A stretch of DNA of 7,391 bases from Chitinophagaceae bacterium (GTDB lineage Bacteria > Bacteroidota > Bacteroidia > Chitinophagales > Chitinophagaceae), in NCBI GenBank assembly GCA_003151295.1, contig PLXD01000186.1:3240-10630 (forward strand). The letters are read 5' to 3'. Both the position numbers and the translations under genes were made by a program. Below, one piece after another: positions 1 to 7,016 of the stretch. Position 1 is the stretch's first letter. Each line of letters begins with the position of its first letter. The notes under the pieces are model-generated. The model was not told the DNA's origin and searched no databases. It worked only from the letters and a program-made list of their open reading frames with translations.

Positions 1-1560
1 CCCGGTCTTCCAACCCTGAACGCGATCCCGATAAGAGGACTCCCAATGACCGGCCCTTCGGACACCGGATTTTTGCCCATCACCCTGGGTCCCCGGGAGA
101 CAGCCTGGTTCGTTACGCGTATGAAGTTGGCGCGTACGCCAGTAAACAGCATCGTACCGCAGATCGTGGAAAATGATTTCCTGCCTTATTTTAAAAACCG
201 TCTTCAGGCCCGGAGGGCAAATATCTCCTTGCTGACCTACCTGACCTCCGGAATTTTGCTGATGATGATCTTTTACTCGATGGCGGTCTACCTGCAAAGC
301 CTTAACAGTGAATTTCTTTTTTATTCTATCTATGCGGCCCTGATGGGGATCATGTTGTTCCTCGAATCCTATTTATCGGTTTCTACGACCCCCCTGAATT
401 ATTTCTTCCAAAGTTGCCTGGATTTTCTCATTCAGGGCGCCTCTATGTTCTTCTACTTTATTTTCATCCGGAAGTTCCTCGACACCCGCCAAAGCCATCC
501 TTTCCTTGAAAAAGTACTGCGCATCAGTCAGGTCGTGCTGCTCATCTGCCTGCTGCTGTATTCCGTTTTCTATTTCTTCACGGACCGTTTCGTGTTACCC
601 TATCTCATTGAGAATATTACCAAACAATTGCTCCTCGTCACGGGAATCATATTTATCGTTTACGGATGGATGAAGAAAGATGACCTGATGAATTACCTGG
701 TAGCGGGGATCATTGTCCTGATCGTGTTTTCGATCCTTTCATTTTTAATGATCGTGACCCATTTCCACCCCGTACAATCTCCCACCAGCATCTTCAACAA
801 CTCCCTGATGTATTACGAGGTCGGGCTGGTATTCGAGCTGATCTGTTTCCTGTCGGGACTGGCCTATAAGAACAGAAAGGAGATCATTGAACGGGTTAAG
901 GAAAGGGAAAGGCTGAAACTGGAAAATGAACGGAAAGAACTGGAGAAACAAGTTGCCGTACTGGAAGCACAACAGGAAGAACGAAACCGCATCTCCCGGG
1001 ATATGCATGATGAACTCGGATCGGGCGTAACGGCTATCCGGTTAATGAGCGAGATCGTAAAAAGCAAGATGAAAGAAAAAACGCTTCCGGAGGTGGATAA
1101 GATCTCCAATTCCGCCAACGACCTCCTGAACAAGATGAATACCATCATCTGGACGATGAGCAGCTCGAACGATTCCCTGGAAAACCTGATCAGTTATATA
1201 CGCGCTTATGCCATGGAGTTTTTCGAGAACACGTTCATCGAATGCCGTTTCAATATACCTCTCTCCATTCCGCCAACGGAGATAAGCGGAGACAAAAGAA
1301 GGAATATCTTCCTCTCCGTCAAAGAAGCCCTGAACAATGTACTCAAGCATTCCCAGGGGACCCTCGTACGGATAACGGTCTTACTGGACGACAAGCTAAC
1401 CATCGAGATCTCCGACAATGGGGTGGGCATCAATATGGAAAAGCTGAGAAAATTCGGTAACGGCCTGAACAACATGAAAAAGAGGATGGCAGGCATCGAC
1501 GGCGAATTCAGCATCTTCCATGATGAAGGCACCCGGGCCTGTTTCAGCGTGGGATTATAG
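1..1560 (+). CDS. Sensor histidine kinase, 7TM-DISM-like membrane region with HisKA_3/HATPase_c (5' end outside window)
   Basis: This is the membrane sensor kinase of a two-component system. It should autophosphorylate on histidine and pass the phosphate to a response regulator that is not in this window. The frame is open to base 1, and the residues before the ATG at 46 continue an extracellular-looking domain, so 46 is probably an internal Met and the true start lies upstream. Counting from that Met, residues 1-55 look like the end of a 7TMR-DISM extracellular domain. About seven hydrophobic helices follow (about 60-84, 88-110, 119-143, 158-178, 195-208, 216-239, 256-274), then a charged coiled coil (275-315). 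The phosphoacceptor is His321 in RDMHDELG, typical of NarL-type HisKA_3. The ATPase domain shows an N box (EALNNVLKH, 427-435), a G1 box (DNGVG, 457-461) and a G2 box (GNGLNNM, 471-477). The C-terminal catalytic half is intact. The ligand is unknown. Confidence 0.93.
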   Translation, partial: PGLPTLNAIPIRGLPMTGPSDTGFLPITLGPRETAWFVTRMKLARTPVNSIVPQIVENDFLPYFKNRLQARRANISLLTYLTSGILLMMIFYSMAVYLQSLNSEFLFYSIYAALMGIMLFLESYLSVSTTPLNYFFQSCLDFLIQGASMFFYFIFIRKFLDTRQSHPFLEKVLRISQVVLLICLLLYSVFYFFTDRFVLPYLIENITKQLLLVTGIIFIVYGWMKKDDLMNYLVAGIIVLIVFSILSFLMIVTHFHPVQSPTSIFNNSLMYYEVGLVFELICFLSGLAYKNRKEIIERVKERERLKLENERKELEKQVAVLEAQQEERNRISRDMHDELGSGVTAIRLMSEIVKSKMKEKTLPEVDKISNSANDLLNKMNTIIWTMSSSNDSLENLISYIRAYAMEFFENTFIECRFNIPLSIPPTEISGDKRRNIFLSVKEALNNVLKHSQGTLVRITVLLDDKLTIEISDNGVGINMEKLRKFGNGLNNMKKRMAGIDGEFSIFHDEGTRACFSVGL

Positions 1561-1593
1561 CGCCGCTGGAATACCGGCGCAATTATACTTTTT
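1560..1593 (+). terminator. Possible weak terminator after the histidine kinase
   Basis: A perfect 6-bp GC-only stem (GCGCCG at 1560-1565 with CGGCGC at 1575-1580, 9-nt loop) begins on the last base of the kinase stop codon. It is followed by an AT-rich stretch ending in five T (1589-1593). The T run starts 8 nt past the stem, so this is not a textbook intrinsic terminator. Its place at the meeting point of two convergent genes makes a terminator role reasonable. Confidence 0.4.
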
Positions 1594-1616
1594 ATCACTC
1601 AGAACGAAGACTTTGC

Positions 1617-1633
1617 ATCCCGCCTTGCGGGAT
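1617..1633. other. Short perfect hairpin between convergent genes
   Basis: ATCCCGC (1617-1623) and GCGGGAT (1627-1633) form a perfect 7-bp stem around a 3-nt loop. It lies 19 nt beyond the permease stop codon on the minus strand and 57 nt beyond the kinase stop on the plus strand. No T run follows directly on either strand. It may stabilise a transcript 3' end or, with the 1560-1580 hairpin, help stop read-through between the two genes. Confidence 0.35.
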
Positions 1634-1651
1634 CTCCGCATAATCATTCTT

Positions 1652-4108
1652 TTACTCACTGCGCAAGGCTTCGACCGGGTTGGCCACCGCTGCCCTGATG
1701 GCCTGGAAACTAATGGTCGCGAGGGCAATCACCACGGCCCCCAATCCTGCCAGCAGGAAGACCCACCAACTGACGGGAATACGATACGCATAATCCTGCA
1801 ACCACCTGGTAACACTCCACCAGGCCAGCGGCCACGCTATCAAGGCGGCGATTAAAACGTACCGGAGGCCATCTCTGGATAGCATACCCACGATATTCTG
1901 AACGGAAGCCCCCAGCACTTTGCGGATACCGATTTCCTTGGTTCTCTTCTCGGCGGAATAAGAAGCCAGCCCGAACAATCCGAGACAGGAGATGAAGATC
2001 GCCAGACCTGCAAGTATTTCCACGATCTTGCTGACCTGGTTATCCGCGCCATATAACTCGGCAAAATGTTCATCCAGGAACTGATACTCGAAGGGGTGGT
2101 CGGGAAAATTCTTCTTCCAGACAGATCCGATAAAAGAAAGAGCAGCCTTCACTTCACTGCCGTTTATTTTAACGGAGATATTGTTCAAACCCCTTTGCTT
2201 CTCGTTTATCAGGAACAGGGTTTCAATTTTATAATGCAGTGAGTTGAAATTAAAATCCTTTGCGATGCCCACGATCTTCCCCAGGGAGTCAAATCCGAAA
2301 TGCGCCCCTATCAGGGAAGAAAGAGGCGCTTTCTGATCCTCCTTCAGCAGTTCCTTTGCAAGGGCTTCATTGACGATATATTCTTTCCCGTTGGCCTGTG
2401 GATCCGAAGAGAAATTATTGCCCAGCACCAGGGGAATCTTATAGAGCGTGAGATAGTCATGGTCGACGACCAGGAAGGTAGAAGCCAACTGCCTCAAGGG
2501 GCCTTTTTGCGCCCTGAATTCCACGCCGGTCTGGTCTAAATGGGAGCCCAGCAGGTCACGCGAAGCAGTCACGCCCGAGACCAGGGAGCTGCCGGATAGT
2601 TCCTGTTTCAACAGGTCGTACTTCCGGTACGTGATGCCGTCCATGGGAATGCTCACTACCTGGTCCCGGCTGAAACCGGGATCCTGCTGACGCATAAAAT
2701 TCAGTTGCCTGATCGCAAAAATAGTGGCGATCATCAGGAAGATGGCGCTGGAGAATTGTCCCACTACCAGGATATTCCTGACCTGGCCCTTATTCCTGCC
2801 CGAGTGCACGGATCCCTTCAACACCTTGGCAGCCTTGAAAGAAGAAAGATAGGCTGCAGGATAAAGACCCGACAAGACCCCTACAATTACCGAACCGCCC
2901 AGGACGAGCCAGAGAGACCAACTGGTGCCGAACAGAGGGAATACAAGAGCGCGGTCACTCAACCGGTTGACATAGGGCAGGAACAATTTAACCAATACGA
3001 TAGCCAACACCGACGCAATTAAAGACAGGACTACAGACTCGCTGATGAATTGCAGAGACAATTGCCAGCGATAAGCCCCGATGGATTTACGGATGCCTAC
3101 CTCTTTAGCTCTTTCCGCTGATTTTGCAGTGGATAAATTTACAAAATTGATGCAGGCGATCAATAACAGGCCCCCTGCAATGCTGAGTAAGAGCCAGATT
3201 TTCCCGGGATCGACCGGGGTGACTTTAATAAATGAGAACCGGGTGTCGGTATGCATATCGCGGATGGGTTCCAGGCCAAACCAATTGGCGGCGCCCCGTC
3301 CCTTCCAGCCCTGGTTCCTTGCATTTTCTTCCTCATGGGGATAATATTTGGCCCTGAAAGCGGCAAGCAGCGATGGATCGAACGGCAGCCTGCTTCCGGG
3401 TTTTAACCGGACAAAAGTGAGGTAAGGATAAAAACCAAACCAATCGTCTGCACTGTTTTTCCCATAAGAGGTGGTGGCAAAATATTCGAAGCTGCAGAGC
3501 ATGCTGAATTGAAAGGAGGAATTGGCCGGCGGGTTTTCGGCGATCGCCGTTACGACGAATGGCTCGAACTTATCCTCCTGTTTTACCTGGAGGGTTTGGC
3601 CGATGACTTCGGTCTTGCCGAATATCCTCTTTGCCGCATCCTCCGTCAGCACGATACTGTTCAAACTCTTGAGGGCAGTAGCCGGATCTCCGTATTTCAA
3701 CCGAAAGGAGAAAACAGAGAAAAAAGAAGGATCGGCAAAAGCTATATTCTCTCTCCTTCCTTCATCGCCCGCTTTGATAAAAAATTCATATTGCTGGATA
3801 TAGCGGGTATAATTCTCGACATCAGGGAAATCCCGTTTCATAGCCGGTCCCAAAGGCATGGGCATGAATATTTTGCCCTTCGCGTCAAGCAGATTATTCC
3901 CGTTGGTTGCCATTTTGTCCCAGGCATATATGCGATAAATATTGTCGGCATTTTTATGGAAGCCGTCGTAGTTGAATTCGTTTACGGCATACAGCACGAA
4001 CAAACTGAAACAGGCAATGCCCAGCGACAAGCCAAAAATGCTGATAAAAGAGAGTACTTTTTGGTTGGCAAGATTCCGCCAGGCTATTTTGAAATAGTTT
4101 TTGAACAT
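1652..4108 (-). CDS. ABC transporter permease, double MacB-core/FtsX type (818 aa)
   Basis: This is an inner-membrane permease of the MacB/FtsX superfamily. Such proteins need a separate ATPase and usually do mechanical work on periplasmic or lipid substrates; the substrate here is unknown. I chose the Met at 4108 because MFKNYFKIAWRNL is the usual start of this family. The frame stays open to an ATG at 4222, but those 38 extra residues look like non-coding leader. TM1 is at about 19-42, followed by a MacB-like periplasmic domain. TM2-TM4 lie at about 303-327, 353-377 and 396-420, with the cytoplasmic motif RAKEVGIRKSIGA (333-345). TM5 (about 445-467) leads into a second periplasmic domain, and TM6-TM8 are at about 697-719, 749-767 and 781-800. 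The second copy of the motif, KRTKEIGIRKVLGAS, is at 721-735, and the protein ends NPVEALRSE. The length is normal for the Bacteroidota form. No ATPase gene is adjacent in this window. Confidence 0.93.
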   Translation of the reverse strand: MFKNYFKIAWRNLANQKVLSFISIFGLSLGIACFSLFVLYAVNEFNYDGFHKNADNIYRIYAWDKMATNGNNLLDAKGKIFMPMPLGPAMKRDFPDVENYTRYIQQYEFFIKAGDEGRRENIAFADPSFFSVFSFRLKYGDPATALKSLNSIVLTEDAAKRIFGKTEVIGQTLQVKQEDKFEPFVVTAIAENPPANSSFQFSMLCSFEYFATTSYGKNSADDWFGFYPYLTFVRLKPGSRLPFDPSLLAAFRAKYYPHEEENARNQGWKGRGAANWFGLEPIRDMHTDTRFSFIKVTPVDPGKIWLLLSIAGGLLLIACINFVNLSTAKSAERAKEVGIRKSIGAYRWQLSLQFISESVVLSLIASVLAIVLVKLFLPYVNRLSDRALVFPLFGTSWSLWLVLGGSVIVGVLSGLYPAAYLSSFKAAKVLKGSVHSGRNKGQVRNILVVGQFSSAIFLMIATIFAIRQLNFMRQQDPGFSRDQVVSIPMDGITYRKYDLLKQELSGSSLVSGVTASRDLLGSHLDQTGVEFRAQKGPLRQLASTFLVVDHDYLTLYKIPLVLGNNFSSDPQANGKEYIVNEALAKELLKEDQKAPLSSLIGAHFGFDSLGKIVGIAKDFNFNSLHYKIETLFLINEKQRGLNNISVKINGSEVKAALSFIGSVWKKNFPDHPFEYQFLDEHFAELYGADNQVSKIVEILAGLAIFISCLGLFGLASYSAEKRTKEIGIRKVLGASVQNIVGMLSRDGLRYVLIAALIAWPLAWWSVTRWLQDYAYRIPVSWWVFLLAGLGAVVIALATISFQAIRAAVANPVEALRSE

Positions 4109-4496
4109 ACCGGTATTTTCAGTTTGGAAACAGCCGCGATTTTCATATCCAAAAAAAGTGCCTGAATTGCATGACACTAATAACCAGTAATTTACATTAA
4201 ATCCAGCATTTGAACTGTCCACTTCCGTTACAACAGGTGTCCGGGTCAGCGTTTCAAAAGTTCAATTGAAATACTACGTTATCGGGAGACTGTTTTATTG
4301 CCATGAAATTCGGGCCATCGATGAAATATGAGCTATTGAGGGTCTTGCCCAATCCGCGGGCAACTACGGAACTATATCGCGTCGGTCGCCTTAGCAGGTT
4401 CGTTGAATTTCAGGCTTTGGGCGGAGAAACAGGAAGAACCTGGTACAGCGCCGAGGTGATATGGTTCCGGAACCGAACTGCACCAGAACACCTAAT

Positions 4497-4540
4497 AAAG
4501 TCTTACTTGCTACTTACCAAAGTCTTACTTACTATTTAGC
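4497..4540. repeat. Tandem duplication, 22-bp unit, two copies (19/22 identical)
   Basis: Copy 1 is 4497-4518 and copy 2 is 4519-4540. The first 12 bases (AAAGTCTTACTT) are identical, and three of the last ten differ. The core TCTTACTT occurs a third time at 4549-4556, where it overlaps the promoter -7 element. Copies two helical turns apart directly upstream of a promoter could be binding sites for a dimeric regulator, or simply a local slippage duplication. Confidence 0.85.
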
Positions 4541-4551
4541 ACCTATTTTCT

Positions 4552-4559
4552 TACTTTTG
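4552..4559 (+). promoter_or_regulatory. Bacteroidota-type promoter -7 element for the phosphotransferase fusion
   Basis: TACTTTTG matches the TAnnTTTG consensus of the primary sigma factor in Bacteroidota. No good TTTG -33 element stands at the usual distance; that region is instead filled by the 22-bp repeats. Transcription would begin a few bases downstream, close to 4565, giving a leader of about 30 nt before the ATG at 4596. The position supports 4596 as start and argues against the in-frame ATG at 4461, which lies upstream of this promoter. Confidence 0.55.
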
Positions 4560-4564
4560 CTCCC

Positions 4565-4614
4565 CCAAACAAGCAAGCAACCATCCAGGCCAAACATGCA
4601 AGCAACCATCCAGG
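4565..4614. repeat. Tandem duplication, 25-bp unit, two copies, spanning the start codon
   Basis: Copy 1 (4565-4589) and copy 2 (4590-4614) are head to tail and differ at one base. Copy 1 has AAG at 4571-4573 where copy 2 has ATG at 4596-4598, the proposed start codon. Both copies begin CCAAACA and end CAACCATCCAGG. Copy 2 supplies the last bases of the leader and the first six codons; copy 1 makes up nearly the whole predicted leader. The 25-bp period is not a multiple of three, so the duplication is not a coding repeat. Confidence 0.9.
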
Positions 4615-6044
4615 AAATTCGGCAATTATTTGCCACCTATAGTCAGGAGCCGGTAACCGGTATCGAGAAAATTCCTCAGTCCGGAAGCAACAGAAGCTAT
4701 TTCCGGCTGACCACCGCCGGGCAGTCCTATATTGCCACGTACAATAACAATATAAAGGAAAATCAGACTTTTATCTATTTCAGCAGGCATTTCCGCGGGT
4801 CCAACTGCCCGGTACCACAGATCTATTGCGTCAATGAAGCCTGTACGATCTATTTGCAGGAAGATTTTGCGGATACCTCCCTTTTGGGGGAGCTGGAGCA
4901 GCATGGACGAAATGAATATGTCTACGGGCTGTTTAAACAGAGCCTGGAAGAACTGGCACACATGCAGATAGCCGGGGACCGTGGACTGGATTACAGCCAG
5001 TGCATCACTTCGAGAGAATTCGGGAAACAGGCAATCCTAAGCGATCTGTTGTATTTCAAATACTATTTTTTGGATACCCTGCAGATCCCCTATGACAAAG
5101 AAAGGCTGATCGATGATTTTGAAGCGCTGAGCACCTATCTTACCCATGTGGATCATAAGTATTTCATGTTCCGCGATTTTCAGAGCCGGAATATCATGGT
5201 CCGTGAAGGCAAAGTCCATTTTATCGATTTCCAGGGCGGCATGAAGGGCGCCCTTCAATATGACGTAGCGTCCATGCTATGGCAGGCCAAAGCGGAATTA
5301 CCGGACGATTGGAAGAACAACCTGCTGGACTACTATATGGATTGCGTGGAAAAGATCCTGCAGTATAAGATAGACCGTGTCCGTTTTGTAAGCCAGTACA
5401 ATGGGTATGTGCTGATCCGGCTCCTGCAGGTGCTGGGAGCATACGGCTTCCGCGGGCTGTTCGAACGGAAGGCCCATTTCCTGACCAGCATACCGCTGGC
5501 GTTGCGCAATTTAAAATGGTTCTTTCTACACAAGCAGGTCGGAATTGTTTTGCCGGAATTTGAACGTTTACTCGGTTTGATTGTTCTCGATGAGGTGATT
5601 GACAGGTTCGAGCCCTTGCGTGCGAACGATGCCACTCCGCTGGTGGTACAAATCAATAGTTTCTCTTATAAAAAGGGGATTCCTGAAGACAACAGCGGAA
5701 ACGGCGGAGGCTTTGTATTTGATTGCAGGAGCATTCTCAATCCCGGCCGGATGGATGAATTCAAACCTCATACCGGGCGTGATAAAGGGGTAAAGGATTT
5801 CCTGGAGCAGCAAACATTGATGCCGGTATTCATGAATAGCGTGTATTCGATCATAGACATAGCCGTGGAAGATTATATTCGCAGGGATTTCGAAAGCCTC
5901 TCCATTAGTTTCGGCTGCACCGGCGGACAGCACAGGAGCGTATATGCGGCTGATGCGCTGGTCAGGCATCTCAGAAACAAGTTCAGCGTAAAGATCGATC
6001 TGTATCACCGGGAACAGGAAGCAAAGAATTGGGTTAACGGGTAA
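4596..6044 (+). CDS. Fusion protein: APH/AmgK-like phosphotransferase plus RapZ C-terminal domain (482 aa)
   Basis: This is a soluble cytoplasmic two-domain protein. Residues about 1-330 have an aminoglycoside/choline-kinase-like fold (COG3178 group, which includes the amino-sugar kinase AmgK). SGSNRSYFRL (29-38) is the nucleotide-loop region. RDFQSRN (193-199) carries the catalytic-loop Asp194 and Asn199, and IDFQGG (210-215) carries the metal-binding Asp211. Phe replaces the His of a canonical HRD motif. Residues about 347-482 match the C-terminal domain of the RNase adaptor RapZ: SFSYKKGIP (355-363), VFDCR (374-378), TGRDKGV (393-399) and GCTGGQHRS (440-448). The RapZ P-loop (Walker A) domain is absent. 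In E. coli the RapZ C-terminal domain binds glucosamine-6-phosphate, so sugar-phosphate sensing coupled to a sugar kinase is plausible but inferred. The start at 4596 removes 45 unlikely in-frame residues and fits the promoter. The acyltransferase gene follows after 42 nt, probably in the same transcript. Confidence 0.9.
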   Translation: MQATIQEIRQLFATYSQEPVTGIEKIPQSGSNRSYFRLTTAGQSYIATYNNNIKENQTFIYFSRHFRGSNCPVPQIYCVNEACTIYLQEDFADTSLLGELEQHGRNEYVYGLFKQSLEELAHMQIAGDRGLDYSQCITSREFGKQAILSDLLYFKYYFLDTLQIPYDKERLIDDFEALSTYLTHVDHKYFMFRDFQSRNIMVREGKVHFIDFQGGMKGALQYDVASMLWQAKAELPDDWKNNLLDYYMDCVEKILQYKIDRVRFVSQYNGYVLIRLLQVLGAYGFRGLFERKAHFLTSIPLALRNLKWFFLHKQVGIVLPEFERLLGLIVLDEVIDRFEPLRANDATPLVVQINSFSYKKGIPEDNSGNGGGFVFDCRSILNPGRMDEFKPHTGRDKGVKDFLEQQTLMPVFMNSVYSIIDIAVEDYIRRDFESLSISFGCTGGQHRSVYAADALVRHLRNKFSVKIDLYHREQEAKNWVNG

Positions 6045-6060
6045 CGTGAAAACGGTCACG
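6045..6060 (+). other. Small hairpin between fusion gene and acyltransferase gene
   Basis: CGTGA (6045-6049) and TCACG (6056-6060) form a 5-bp stem with a 6-nt loop directly after the stop codon. No T run follows, so it is not a terminator. It sits in the short spacer of a likely operon and could be an mRNA processing or stabilising element. A stem this short can arise by chance. Confidence 0.25.
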
Positions 6061-6086
6061 AAGACCTACCGGAAAAACAGCATCAC

Positions 6087-7016
6087 ATGTACTACCTCAT
6101 TTACGGAATCCTTTATACGATCTCCTTATTGCCCATCCGTCTATTGTATATATTCTCAGATGGGCTCTCCCTCCTGCTGTATCATATCATCCGGTACCGG
6201 CGGCAGGTGGTCATGAATAACCTCCTCATCGCATTCCCGGAGAAAACACAAAAACAGCGCATAGCCATTGCGAAAAGATTCTATCGCAACTTCGTGGATA
6301 ATTTTATAGAAACGATCAAACTGCTATCCGCCGACCGGTCCTATATTACCAGCCATTTCATCATCGACAACCCGGATTTGCTGGAATCTTTCTACCGGAG
6401 CGGTCGCAAATGCCAACTGCACCTGGGGCATCTCTTCAACTGGGAAATCGCGGATGTCGCCATGCCGATCTATACTGACTATGCTTTCCTGGTCGTGTAC
6501 ATGCCCCTTGAGAACAAGGCGTTCGACCGTGTCTTTCGGAAGCTCCGGTCGCGCACTGGAACTATTTTGTTGCCCGCCACAGATATGCGCAGGGCCATAC
6601 TCCCTTATCGGAATGAGCAATACCTCCTGACCCTGGTAGCCGATCAGGCGCCCGCCGGGATCGACCAGGCCTATTGGCTCGATTTCTTTGGCCGTCCCAC
6701 CCCTTTTGTCCGGTCGCCGGAACGCGGAGCCCGCATAGCCAATATACCGGTCCTGTTCGTGAATATGTACAAGACCCGCCGCGGCTATTACCGGGCACAC
6801 CTGGAATTGGGCGCCGAAAATCCCGCAGAGTTACCCGAAGGCGAACTTACCCGTCTTTACGCAAGCTACCTCGAACGGACCATCCGCCAGGAACCCACAA
6901 TGTGGCTTTGGAGCCATAACAGGTGGAAAAAACAATGGAGCCAGAAATACGAGAAGAACTGGATCGGACAACAAGACCCTCTTCCCCGGTCGGTTAGCGG
7001 ATATAATAATAAGTAA
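6087..7016 (+). CDS. Lysophospholipid/lipid A-type acyltransferase, LpxL/HtrB family (309 aa)
   Basis: This is a membrane-associated acyltransferase that should move an acyl chain from acyl-ACP to a lipid acceptor on the cytoplasmic face of the inner membrane. In this family the acceptor is usually a lipid A precursor, but some Bacteroidota members may act on aminolipids or pigments. An N-terminal hydrophobic anchor covers about 1-35 and is followed by the family-typical VVMNNLLIAFPEK (41-53). The catalytic HX4E motif is HLFNWE (His115, Glu120). VADQAP (184-189) and a late WSHNRWK (275-281) are also as expected, and the length is normal. The start MYYLIYGILY is shared in form with the neighbouring paralogue. 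A GGA 13 nt before the ATG is the only ribosome-site candidate. It follows the fusion gene after 42 nt and is probably cotranscribed with it. The acceptor lipid cannot be told from sequence. Confidence 0.92.
   Translation: MYYLIYGILYTISLLPIRLLYIFSDGLSLLLYHIIRYRRQVVMNNLLIAFPEKTQKQRIAIAKRFYRNFVDNFIETIKLLSADRSYITSHFIIDNPDLLESFYRSGRKCQLHLGHLFNWEIADVAMPIYTDYAFLVVYMPLENKAFDRVFRKLRSRTGTILLPATDMRRAILPYRNEQYLLTLVADQAPAGIDQAYWLDFFGRPTPFVRSPERGARIANIPVLFVNMYKTRRGYYRAHLELGAENPAELPEGELTRLYASYLERTIRQEPTMWLWSHNRWKKQWSQKYEKNWIGQQDPLPRSVSGYNNK

Larger units (their letters stand above)
4109..4564. other. Long divergent intergenic region with no convincing gene
   Basis: This stretch separates the leftward permease from the rightward phosphotransferase fusion, so it should carry promoters for both. 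On the minus strand I found no clear TAnnTTTG element before the permease. A plus-strand open frame at 4303-4539 (78 codons) resembles no family I know, and its 3' end runs through the 22-bp repeats, so I do not call it a gene. On the minus strand, two short adjacent frames (about 4494-4375, then about 4400-4254, the latter ending VVFQLNF and stop) lie end to end in different frames. They could be decayed coding sequence or chance. The structured right end is listed separately. Confidence 0.5.

Noticed and set aside
3509..4165. Plus-strand frame of 218 codons opposite the permease N-terminal half
   Set aside because: The permease frame on the minus strand has clear membrane and FtsX motifs throughout; the plus-strand translation resembles nothing and is a shadow.
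4109..4222. In-frame 38-residue N-terminal extension of the permease from the ATG at 4222
   Set aside because: The family normally starts at M-(F/L)-K-N-Y-x-K-x-A-W-R, which matches the Met at 4108; the extension has no family resemblance and no clear ribosome site.
4303..4539. Plus-strand open frame of 78 codons in the long intergenic gap
   Set aside because: There is no recognisable family, no ribosome site and no promoter, and its end overlaps the 22-bp tandem repeat. A frame of this length in non-coding DNA is expected by chance.
4461..4595. In-frame 45-residue N-terminal extension of the phosphotransferase fusion, with a hydrophobic stretch (APIFLLLLP) resembling a membrane anchor
   Set aside because: The predicted promoter -7 element (4552-4559) and both tandem repeats lie within it, and the protein after 4596 is a complete soluble kinase fold. 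The extension reads as translated control region.
4497..4614. Tandem repeats considered as a minimal CRISPR array or as attachment-site duplications of a mobile element
   Set aside because: The units are directly abutting with no spacers, and the two pairs are unrelated in sequence. No integrase, transposase or cas gene is present.
6033..6045. GTTAAC...GTAAC partial inverted repeat at the end of the fusion gene
   Set aside because: Pairing requires a bulge and gives only about four base pairs inside coding sequence.
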